41,760 nucleotides of DNA from a virus. The DNA lies in IMG/VR virus record IMGVR_UViG_3300030329_002226, positions 1-41,760 of that record; one strand, given 5' to 3'. The notes below the pieces were generated by a model. It did not search any database and was not told the DNA's origin. It worked only from the letters and a program-made list of their open reading frames with translations. Below, piece after piece: positions 33,467 through 39,650 of the stretch. The position numbers were made by a program, and so were the translations under genes. Every line of letters starts with the position of its first letter. Position 1 is the first letter of the stretch.

Positions 33467-34234
33467 TTACCTATTCCACCAGTTTGCCAATCTTCGTAAA
33501 CCTCTACCTAACATCGTACCATCTTGATTATAATCGTGGAATACATTGTCTAAACCACCAGATGGATTACCTTCAGTAAAAGGATTTGGATTAGCTGGAA
33601 CTACTTTCCCTTCAATTGGATTTTCAGGTGGAAATAAATTTGCTCCTGGATTAGTATAACCCCATCTATTTACAGATCCTTTTGGACCTCCACTCATTCT
33701 CCACTTATGAAGTACATCGCCTGGACGTTGTCCTCCGCCTCCTAAATTAAAATCTGAAGTTCTTAGATTATTAGCCCATCTACCAATTGGACCTAAATCT
33801 TCATGTACTGGATCCCATGTAATTGTTTTACCGTCTACTTCTTGACCTACTCTACTTTGTTTTACTGGATGTCCATGCATATAATCTCTATGCGTTGCAG
33901 ATTGATCTCCATGTGATGCACCTGTGTGTCCATGATAATGTGGATCTGTATCTTTAAAATGTGCATAATCTTTATGCGTTGCAGATTGATCTCCTTTCAT
34001 AGCTCCTTTATGAGGCGCTGGTGAATTGGAATCTCCCATAACGTTATAAGCTCCTGACATATCTTTGATTTCACGTGAATCTGCTAAATTTTTAGCTGGA
34101 TGATGAGTTTCATCATTCTCTAAATAATGTAATCTTGCAGAAGCGGTTAAATCTTTATCATGTGCCATTTTAGCATCATAACGCTCTTCTTGTTTTTTTG
34201 AAAACCTTGGGTGGTTTCCTGAATATTCTCCCAT
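33467..34234 (-). CDS. His-rich low-complexity protein with internal repeat
   Basis: This 255-residue hydrophilic protein has many His, Gly, Asn and Pro. A direct protein repeat, KGDQSATHKDYAH (80-92) and HGDQSATHRDYMH (108-120), reflects a 30-base DNA repeat. The C-terminal part is Gly/Pro/Asn-rich and ends in RGLRRLANWWNR. No known domain was recognised. It is preceded by a strong terminator-like hairpin. High His could bind metal, or it may be a disordered internal virion protein. Both readings are speculation. Confidence 0.6.
   Translation of the reverse strand: MGEYSGNHPRFSKKQEERYDAKMAHDKDLTASARLHYLENDETHHPAKNLADSREIKDMSGAYNVMGDSNSPAPHKGAMKGDQSATHKDYAHFKDTDPHYHGHTGASHGDQSATHRDYMHGHPVKQSRVGQEVDGKTITWDPVHEDLGPIGRWANNLRTSDFNLGGGGQRPGDVLHKWRMSGGPKGSVNRWGYTNPGANLFPPENPIEGKVVPANPNPFTEGNPSGGLDNVFHDYNQDGTMLGRGLRRLANWWNR
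33881..33994. repeat. 30-base direct repeat inside the His-rich gene
   Basis: Plus-strand 33881-33910 and 33965-33994 match at 29 of 30 bases (they begin ATAATCTYTATGCGTTGCAG). The 84-base offset is a whole number of codons, so it encodes the GDQSATH repeat in frame. The near-identity of both third positions suggests recent duplication or strong constraint. Confidence 0.8.
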
Positions 34235-34246
34235 TTCTTTTGTTTT

Positions 34247-34275
34247 AATAAAACCCTGCTAGAAAACTAACAGGG
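34247..34275 (-). terminator. Intrinsic terminator
   Basis: Minus-strand RNA CCCUGUUAG-UUUU-CUAGCAGGG (34275-34254) forms a nine-pair stem with one U-G wobble, followed by UUUUAUU. In plus-strand RNA the wobble is a C-A mismatch, so it is oriented for the minus strand. It lies between the 101-residue gene (ends 34305) and the His-rich gene (starts 34234). Confidence 0.7.
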
Positions 34276-34304
34276 ATTTGTGATTAATAATTTGTGTTAT
34301 GATG

Positions 34305-34610
34305 TTATGAACCTGATATTCCAGATATTTTTACACCTGTACTATTTTGTACGATTGACATAACGCCTCCTGGATTAGCTGTTACTGCTGAAATCACTTG
34401 ATTAGCCCAATCTAAACCTTTTCCAGTAACTGTATATGTCCAAACAGATGCACCTTCAGCACCTTCAGTCACAACGCTAAAAGTATCCGCGCTACCAGTA
34501 CCATCTGCTGCTCCTTGAGCAACATATATAATTTTACCGATTAGTATATCAGAACCATTAGTTGTGCCTCCGTCTATATCAGCTGCTTTAATTTTAATGT
34601 AATTTGCCAT
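34305..34610 (-). CDS. Small beta-rich virion-type protein
   Basis: A 101-residue protein: MANYIKIKAADIDGGTTNG, then ILIGKIIYVAQGAAD, ADTFSVVTEGAEGAS, VWTYTVTGKGLDW, and ANQVISAVTANPGG with a beta end. It is rich in Gly, Thr, Ala and Val with alternating strands, like small phage decoration or neck proteins. It has no leader or TM segment. It is preceded by a 7-base tandem repeat in its leader and followed by an intrinsic terminator, so it may be the end of a transcript. No family is recognised. Confidence 0.62.
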   Translation of the reverse strand: MANYIKIKAADIDGGTTNGSDILIGKIIYVAQGAADGTGSADTFSVVTEGAEGASVWTYTVTGKGLDWANQVISAVTANPGGVMSIVQNSTGVKISGISGS

Positions 34611-34623
34611 AATTTTTGTTTTT

Positions 34624-34656
34624 AAATGTTAAATGTTAAATGTTAAATGTTAAATG
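34624..34656. repeat. Tandem 7-base repeat (AAATGTT x 4.7)
   Basis: Plus strand AAATGTT is repeated four full times plus AAATG in the leader of the 101-residue gene, 14 bases before its ATG. On the coding strand it reads AACATTT units. It could set leader length or reflect slippage. No protein is encoded. Confidence 0.85.
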
Positions 34657-34679
34657 AGTTTTATACAGCTCTCATACTG

Positions 34680-34829
34680 TTATTTTTTCATACGGGCTTT
34701 TTGAGCAGCAGTAGGTCCAGAACCAGCACCTTTTAATTTAGCATTAGCTATAGAACCAGCTATTTTTAGTGCTGAAGTTCTTGATTTACCTTCTCTCATA
34801 AGCTTATCTACTAGGCTTTCGAAACTCAT
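34680..34829 (-). CDS. 49-residue basic helical protein
   Basis: Reading the minus strand from ATG 34829-34827 gives 49 codons and a TAA at 34682-34680, filling a 220-base gap. The product starts MSFESLVDKLMREGKSRTSA, continues with an Ala/Lys/Gly-rich helix (ALKIAGSIANAKLKGAG) and ends basic (TAAQKARMKK). Similar MSFxS...SGKSxESA...basic-tail small proteins are common in marine phage genomes I have seen, with no assigned role. It ends 4 bases before the next gene's stop and has A/T-rich starts like its neighbours. Its basic helix could bind DNA or the capsid interior. Confidence 0.65.
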   Translation of the reverse strand: MSFESLVDKLMREGKSRTSALKIAGSIANAKLKGAGSGPTAAQKARMKK

Positions 34830-34832
34830 AAC

Positions 34833-35045
34833 TTATTTTTTTGCTAATTGAGTTATAGGACCTGCCTTATACATAGAAGGTGCTTTTAATACCTGCATAC
34901 CGTTTATACCTGAACTAGATCCCTCTCCATGAGGTCTTCCAGTTTGATCTAGTGGCCCATCCCATATATGAGATTCTCCAACTATACCAACTTTAGTTCC
35001 TGGTTTTAATTTTTCCATTGCTGGATCATATTTTTTGTTGTGCAT
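34833..35045 (-). CDS. Small Gly/Lys-rich unknown protein
   Basis: This 70-residue protein has the stretches NKKYDPAMEKLKPGTKVGIV, ESHIWDGPLDQTGRPHGEGS and a Gly/Lys-rich end (APSMYKAGPITQLAKK). It is hydrophilic and mostly loop-like, without leader or TM segment. The start has the AATTATG-type context. It lies in a run of five short low-complexity genes. No function is recognised. A minor virion component is the simplest guess. Confidence 0.58.
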   Translation of the reverse strand: MHNKKYDPAMEKLKPGTKVGIVGESHIWDGPLDQTGRPHGEGSSSGINGMQVLKAPSMYKAGPITQLAKK

Positions 35046-35056
35046 AATTTTAATTT

Positions 35057-35665
35057 TTAACTTAGTTTGTATAATTGTTCAAATGGGTTCTGTGATACTT
35101 TTGTATCACTTGCCATTACATTGTTTATAGTTTCGTTTTTAAATTGAGTTTTATCTACAGGATCTATTTCTGAAGAAAAAGTATTTAAAGCTTCATTTTG
35201 AATATCATTTGTAGGGGCTATTGTCCCATCTTTGTTAACAACATTATCTCTTAATCCTTCATTTAATGATCCTAGAGATAAAGTATCAGAACCTGAAACT
35301 TGTTGTGTTTCACCTGTAGGTAAACTAGTTGGCTTAAAATCTCCACTACCAAAAGGTCTATTTTCAATAGTAGCACCTGTTATTTTATCTTGTCTAGTGT
35401 TAGCATTATTAGCTCCCCAATTTTGATTTATACCCGCTGCATTCATAGCTCCTTGATCAAAGCTTCCTCCACTACCATAAGTAGAATTATAAGAACCTAC
35501 TCTAAATTGTTGATTAAAAGCTGCAGCTTGGTTTTGATTTATATTTTGTTGAGACCAGTTATTTATTCCTTGTTGATCCCATTGAGCTCCTCCTAATTGC
35601 ATAGCAGCAGCGTTATTTAATTGTCTTAAAGGTGGAATTTTATATGATATTTTTCTTCTTGCCAT
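35057..35665 (-). CDS. Gln/Asn-rich low-complexity protein
   Basis: A 202-residue protein with a basic N-terminus (MARRKISYKIPPLRQLNN), then a Gln/Asn/Gly/Ala-rich stretch at about residues 20-95 (QQGINNWSQQNINQNQAAAF). The C-terminus is polar with scattered hydrophobics and short acidic motifs. It is likely intrinsically disordered, with a composition unlike its neighbours. Its start touches the stop of the next gene upstream (shared base at 35665), which suggests co-translation. It may be an internal head or tail cargo protein. Function unknown. Confidence 0.62.
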   Translation of the reverse strand: MARRKISYKIPPLRQLNNAAAMQLGGAQWDQQGINNWSQQNINQNQAAAFNQQFRVGSYNSTYGSGGSFDQGAMNAAGINQNWGANNANTRQDKITGATIENRPFGSGDFKPTSLPTGETQQVSGSDTLSLGSLNEGLRDNVVNKDGTIAPTNDIQNEALNTFSSEIDPVDKTQFKNETINNVMASDTKVSQNPFEQLYKLS

Positions 35666-36291
35666 TATAACCAGTTTTTAGGATTAATTTTATCCCAGAA
35701 ATTTCCTGTTGCTCTAGCGCTTTGATTGTCTTGGAAGTTTTGTTGTTTTCTCTTTAATCTAGCTGCTTTAGCATCTTTACCTCTAGCTTCGGCATCATCT
35801 ATTCTAGCTTGTAAAGATTGATCATCTCTTTTCCAAAAACCAAATTTATTTCTATTTGGATCATCAAATTTTGCTTGTGGTCCTTCTGTTATATCTTCTA
35901 AAAAACTATAATTGAAAGCACTACTATTATTATTAGCATTAGAATCAGTTGTACCTTGTGGATTAGTATAACTACCAGAACCAAAAGTTTGTACGTCTGC
36001 TTCAGGTAAAGCAACTGTAGTTGAACCAGTTCCCATACCGTGTGATCCTTGAGGCATGTTACCATGGTATCTACCACTTCTAGGATCTAATTGAGTTTTG
36101 AGTTGATTGATAGCTTCCATCGCATTATAACCAGCATTAGCGGCTATTACACCCACTTGTTTTAATGGATGAGGCATTTCTCTTTCATGCTCTGCACCAT
36201 ATATTTTATTGGCAGCATTTACTGTTTTTTCTGAAAAAGGATGAGTTACATTTCCTGCTTTAGATTTAAGATTTGGTTTTGTGTTAGGCAT
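35665..36291 (-). CDS. Unknown polar protein, low-complexity middle
   Basis: This 208-residue hydrophilic protein begins MPNTKPNLKSKAGNVTHPF, has a short helical stretch (AGYNAMEAINQLKTQLDP), a Gly/Ser/Asn-rich central part (about 75-125) and a charged helical C-terminal segment (SLQARIDDAEARGKDAKAAR), ending NFWDKINPKNWL. The next gene, the Gln/Asn-rich protein, overlaps it by one base. It follows the winged-helix gene. No catalytic motif was seen. Likely a virion or assembly protein by context. Confidence 0.6.
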   Translation of the reverse strand: MPNTKPNLKSKAGNVTHPFSEKTVNAANKIYGAEHEREMPHPLKQVGVIAANAGYNAMEAINQLKTQLDPRSGRYHGNMPQGSHGMGTGSTTVALPEADVQTFGSGSYTNPQGTTDSNANNNSSAFNYSFLEDITEGPQAKFDDPNRNKFGFWKRDDQSLQARIDDAEARGKDAKAARLKRKQQNFQDNQSARATGNFWDKINPKNWL

Positions 36292-36293
36292 AA

Positions 36294-36740
36294 TTATCTA
36301 TTTTTATCTCTATTTACGTTATATATAGAGGTCTGTAATACTTTGTCAATATATGATTTACCTTTCATAATTGAGTTTCGTCTTTCACTAGTAGGAATAT
36401 CTTCTTCTCCTAGCATAATTCTATATATTTTATTTATAAGTTGTTTTCCTTTAAAAGAAATCTTATAAATATTATATTTTTGAGTAGTTCTATTGCGGTT
36501 TCTCCAAACTACTATCCAATTATTTTTTATTAATCTGTTCCATCTTCTATTGTCCCAACTATAAGAATATACTCCCATTTCAAAATCTTTCTTAGTAAAA
36601 AGATCAATACAATCTAAATAAATTAATAATTCAAGATCTGCGTTATTTAAGCCGTTGTTCTTACAAGCCCATTTGCGTATTATACGGTAATGTTTTAACA
36701 GGTTCATATCTTTGATATCTCCCGCTTCTAGCCTTTTCAT
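36294..36740 (-). CDS. MarR-like winged-helix DNA-binding protein
   Basis: A 148-residue protein. The helices LNNADLELLIYLDC (31-44), LFTKKDFEMG (47-56) and SWDNRRWNRLIKNNWIVVWR (61-80), the wing strand TTQKYNIYKISFKG (85-98) and a final helix (KQLINKIYRIMLG) follow a winged helix-turn-helix. The gene overlaps groES by four bases (ATGA). In uncultured marine phages the same type is annotated as MarR-like. It could regulate late genes or bind DNA during packaging, but no operator was seen here. Confidence 0.68.
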   Translation of the reverse strand: MKRLEAGDIKDMNLLKHYRIIRKWACKNNGLNNADLELLIYLDCIDLFTKKDFEMGVYSYSWDNRRWNRLIKNNWIVVWRNRNRTTQKYNIYKISFKGKQLINKIYRIMLGEEDIPTSERRNSIMKGKSYIDKVLQTSIYNVNRDKNR

Positions 36741-37000
36741 ACAACAACGACTACATCTTGAGATTTTATAACATGATATGTTTTATCTTCTACTTCTATT
36801 TTATGACCAGCATGTCTATCGAAATAAATAGTGTCATTAGACTTTAAACCATTTACTTCATCACCTACTGATAAAATAGTAGCTTCAGTATATCTTATAT
36901 CTTCTTTTTGTTTTTCTCCTAATAATAAACCACCTTGTGTTTTAGTAGTTCCTTCTTTAGTTTTTTCTATTATCAAATTTCTACCTATTGCTTTCATCAA
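36737..37000 (-). CDS. groES: Co-chaperonin GroES
   Basis: An 87-residue protein (E. coli GroES 97). It starts with a basic strand (MKAIGRNLIIEKTKEG), has a mobile-loop region with GGLLLGEK at about 23-30, where GroES has GGIVLTG, then TEATILSVGDEVNGLKSNDT, IYFDRHAGHKIEVEDK and the C-terminal strand YHVIKSQDVVVVV. It caps the GroEL ring so substrates can fold. Its start lies inside the groEL coding end (20-base overlap), so it is made from the same mRNA. The order groEL-groES is the reverse of bacterial operons. It matches phage-type GroES such as gp31-like caps only in principle. The family call is firm. Confidence 0.88.
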   Translation of the reverse strand: MMKAIGRNLIIEKTKEGTTKTQGGLLLGEKQKEDIRYTEATILSVGDEVNGLKSNDTIYFDRHAGHKIEVEDKTYHVIKSQDVVVVV

Positions 37001-38534
37001 CTCTAATATTATTAATTACACAATCTGTAGATAAAATGGTTTTAGCAACTGAAGCCGCATTTTTTAGTGCACTTTTAGTTACTAATAAAGGATCAATAAT
37101 ACCATTTTTAACCATATCTACTTGTTTTCCGCTTGTAACATCTATTCCTATCCCTTCTTTTTTAGGTAAAATAGGATCAATACCCGCGTTTTCTAGTATT
37201 GTTTTATATGGTGAGATTAATGCTTTTGCTAGAATTTTTTCTCCTTCATTTTCTTCTTTTAAATTCATTGCAGCATTTAATAAAGCTATTCCACCTCCTG
37301 GTACTATACCTTCTTTTATTGCAGCTTTAGTTGCACAAATAGCATCTTCAGCTCTATCTAATTTTTCTTTTAATTCTACTTCAGAATTAGCACCGATTTT
37401 TACTACAGCAATTTTAGCACATAATCTTGCTAATCTTTTTTCTAAAGATATTATTTTATCCGGAATTTTACATGTTATTAATTCTTTCTTAATATCTTCT
37501 ATAATAGCTATAGTTTCTGTTTTTGTGTCTCCTATTTGAATAATAGTTTCAGTATTATTAGTTATACTTTTTAAACAGCTTCCTAAATAATCTACACTTA
37601 AAAGATCCATATCATCTCCTAAGTTTTCATTTATTATAGTAGCTCCTGTTAATAAAGATATATCATCAAATATTTCTTTTCTATTAACTCCTAATACTGG
37701 AGCTTCTATTACATTTATTTTAATATTACCTTTTGTTTTGTTCATAGCTAAAGCTGCTAAAACATCTTGACTTAAATCTCCTATTATTAATAAAGGTTTT
37801 CTTTTTTTAATAACATGTTCTAAAATACTTTGTATTTGTCTTATACTATTTATTTCAGAATCTAATAATAAAACTAAAGGATTTTCTAGTTCTGCTGTTT
37901 TCTTTTCTTTATTAGTAATAAAATGAGGACTAGTTAATCCTTTTGGATATTGAGCTCCATCAATTATTTCTACTAATGTTTCACCAGATAAAGACATTTC
38001 CATCATTACTACTCCAGTAGTATCTACTGATCTAAAAGCATTAGCTATTAAACTACCTAATTTAGAATCATTATTAGTAGATATAGTAGCTACATTATCT
38101 AGCATTTTATCTTTTACAGGAATAGATATTTTATTTAAATATTTTATAACTTTATCTACTGCACTGTCAATTCCTTCTTTTATATCTCTTATATTTTGCT
38201 TATCAATAACCTTATAAGCTTCAGTTAAAATAGAATGAGATAAAACTGTAGCGGTGGTTGTTCCATCACCTGCTTCTTCTACAGTTTTTTTAGCAGCGTG
38301 TTTTAATAAAGTACAACCCATATTTTCTACTGGATGTCTTAATATTATATTTTCTGCTACAGTAACACCATCTTTGGTTATAGTTGGATTACCACTAGAA
38401 TCTTCTAAAATCACACATTTACCGCTAGCTCCTAATGTAGAGCTAACGGCTTTAGTGAGTTTTTCAATTCCTTCAAATACTTTATCTCTAGCTTCGTTTC
38501 CAAAGTTAAGATTTTTTACTATCATATTTGACAT
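36981..38534 (-). CDS. groEL: Chaperonin GroEL (group I), complete
   Basis: A 517-residue protein against about 548 in E. coli. It folds proteins inside a double ring using ATP. Conserved ATP-site motifs are present: TKDGVTVAENI (53-63, Asp55), GDGTTTATVL (89-98, Asp90) and AEDAICATKAA around Asp397, which matches the catalytic Asp398, then EGIVPGGGIALLNA at about 405-418. The apical domain keeps KPLLIIGDLSQDVLAAL and the substrate/GroES-facing segments. The C-terminal Gly-Gly-Met tail is absent (it ends NNIRVDESNR). The start has the AAATTATG context. It was probably acquired from a host and has long diverged. It sits in the late block rather than with replication genes, which fits help for virion proteins. 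Confidence 0.92.
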   Translation of the reverse strand: MSNMIVKNLNFGNEARDKVFEGIEKLTKAVSSTLGASGKCVILEDSSGNPTITKDGVTVAENIILRHPVENMGCTLLKHAAKKTVEEAGDGTTTATVLSHSILTEAYKVIDKQNIRDIKEGIDSAVDKVIKYLNKISIPVKDKMLDNVATISTNNDSKLGSLIANAFRSVDTTGVVMMEMSLSGETLVEIIDGAQYPKGLTSPHFITNKEKKTAELENPLVLLLDSEINSIRQIQSILEHVIKKRKPLLIIGDLSQDVLAALAMNKTKGNIKINVIEAPVLGVNRKEIFDDISLLTGATIINENLGDDMDLLSVDYLGSCLKSITNNTETIIQIGDTKTETIAIIEDIKKELITCKIPDKIISLEKRLARLCAKIAVVKIGANSEVELKEKLDRAEDAICATKAAIKEGIVPGGGIALLNAAMNLKEENEGEKILAKALISPYKTILENAGIDPILPKKEGIGIDVTSGKQVDMVKNGIIDPLLVTKSALKNAASVAKTILSTDCVINNIRVDESNR

Positions 38535-38559
38535 AATTTAATTGAATTTGATTTAATTG

Positions 38560-38850
38560 TTATTTAAAGGTTTTAACGACTTTTGGACCTTTTAAGAAAT
38601 CTACTTTCTTCGCATAATGTGCTACTGATCCATCAATAGCTGCTTCTGCTCCTTCAATAGTTTCTCTTCGGGTTACGTCGTGCCAAGTATCTTCCTTTTC
38701 TAGGTCTTGGTACTCGGTTTGATAGAAACCGTTTGGTAATTGAACTATTCTCCAATTTTTTTTATTTGAAAGATGAGTCCATAGGTTTACAGTTTCTTGG
38801 TTAATTTGTGGTTGACTATTCCACGTTCTAGTCGAATAATAAAACGTCAT
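38560..38850 (-). CDS. Small unknown protein, conserved in marine phages
   Basis: This 96-residue protein has the stretches WRIVQLPNGFYQTEYQD, EKEDTWHDVTRRETIEGAEA and AIDGSVAHYAKKVDFLKGP. I recognise this type as a frequent small gene in marine phages, near tail or structural genes, without assigned function. It is compact, mixed alpha/beta, with no leader or TM segment. The GroEL start follows after 25 bases. The upstream 86-base gap holds one copy of the repeated 16-mer and a small GC hairpin (CCCG-GCT-CGGG, 38890-38900). Confidence 0.68.
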   Translation of the reverse strand: MTFYYSTRTWNSQPQINQETVNLWTHLSNKKNWRIVQLPNGFYQTEYQDLEKEDTWHDVTRRETIEGAEAAIDGSVAHYAKKVDFLKGPKVVKTFK

Positions 38851-38907
38851 TGGTTTTGGTTTTAAATTAATATTTGGTTTGTTGCTCTTCCCGAGCCGGG
38901 TATGTGT

Positions 38908-38923
38908 TTATAATCACTTGTTT
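38908..38923 (-). promoter_or_regulatory. Repeated leader motif, copy 2
   Basis: An exact copy of the plus-strand 16-mer TTATAATCACTTGTTT found at 14767. It lies 57 bases before the 38850 start and 13 bases after the stop of the adhesion-type gene, followed by the short GC hairpin at 38890-38900. A promoter, processing or transcription-pausing signal is possible. Confidence 0.4.
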
Positions 38924-38936
38924 TTTTTTATTTTTA

Positions 38937-39641
38937 CTATTGAAGTCCATTAACACCTACAAAACTTGTATAAGCAACTGAATTTAATGTTTCTTGAGGT
39001 GATGTTGTGCTGTTTATATCACCAGCTGACCAACCTGTTAGTGTAGCTGTAAAAGATAGGTAAAATCTATTTCCTATACTACCATTTCCAAAACCAGAAA
39101 TATTAGTAGCAGCAAAAGGAGAATTATCACTATAATCATGTGTCCACTCTAGTATACATAGTTTAAGATAACCAGTACTAGTTATTGCACTTACTGCTGT
39201 TGAATTTAAATCAAAATAGCTTAAAGTTGTACTATCTTGCCACACTAACGAACCATCAGTAGCAGCATAAGTTACACTATCATCAAAACTATCATAATCT
39301 GCTGTTGTTAAATTAGTATCAGCATCGCCTTGAGCAGTTGATTTAACTATAGCTACTTTACATGTTCCAGAACCGGAACTTGTAGGCTTGTAATAAAATT
39401 TTAGATCTGATATTGTATAACCAGTTTGATAAGTTGTCATATCAAAAGCAAAAAATCCTCTATTAAGCGTCCATTCACTACCTTTACCACCTGAAGCATA
39501 ATAAGCGTATATATATCTTTGATTAGTACCTGTGCCATTGTTTGATAATGTATTACCTGAAGCTTGACCTCTAGTATTAGCAAAAGAAGTAGTACCACTG
39601 TATCCTACCATTCCCCATTTATCTACTGTTTTTGTTGCCAT
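38937..39641 (-). CDS. Adhesion/tail-accessory beta-rich protein
   Basis: A 234-residue protein: MATKTVDKWGMVGYSGTTSF, then GFFAFDMTTYQTGYTISDLK and KFYYKPTSSGSGTCKVAIVK, and SVTYAATDGSLVWQD. This resembles the jelly-roll pattern in which strands start with 'RGFFxFD...ISDLKFYYK', found in surface and carbohydrate-binding proteins. Gly/Ser/Thr/Tyr-rich, with no signal peptide. It follows the fibre gene with a 9-base gap. It is likely a fibre-associated adhesin or tail accessory. The assignment is by pattern. Confidence 0.62.
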   Translation of the reverse strand: MATKTVDKWGMVGYSGTTSFANTRGQASGNTLSNNGTGTNQRYIYAYYASGGKGSEWTLNRGFFAFDMTTYQTGYTISDLKFYYKPTSSGSGTCKVAIVKSTAQGDADTNLTTADYDSFDDSVTYAATDGSLVWQDSTTLSYFDLNSTAVSAITSTGYLKLCILEWTHDYSDNSPFAATNISGFGNGSIGNRFYLSFTATLTGWSAGDINSTTSPQETLNSVAYTSFVGVNGLQ

Positions 39642-39650
39642 ACTGTTTTT

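Noticed and set aside
36988-37539. Plus-strand open frame of 183 codons
   Set aside because: It lies fully antisense to groEL, whose motifs are conserved. The A/T-rich codon pattern of the minus strand leaves such shadows open. Other plus-strand frames are of the same kind.
38890-38900. CCCG-GCT-CGGG as a terminator
   Set aside because: The stem is only four pairs and no U-tract follows on the transcribed strand. Kept only as a note beside the repeated motif.
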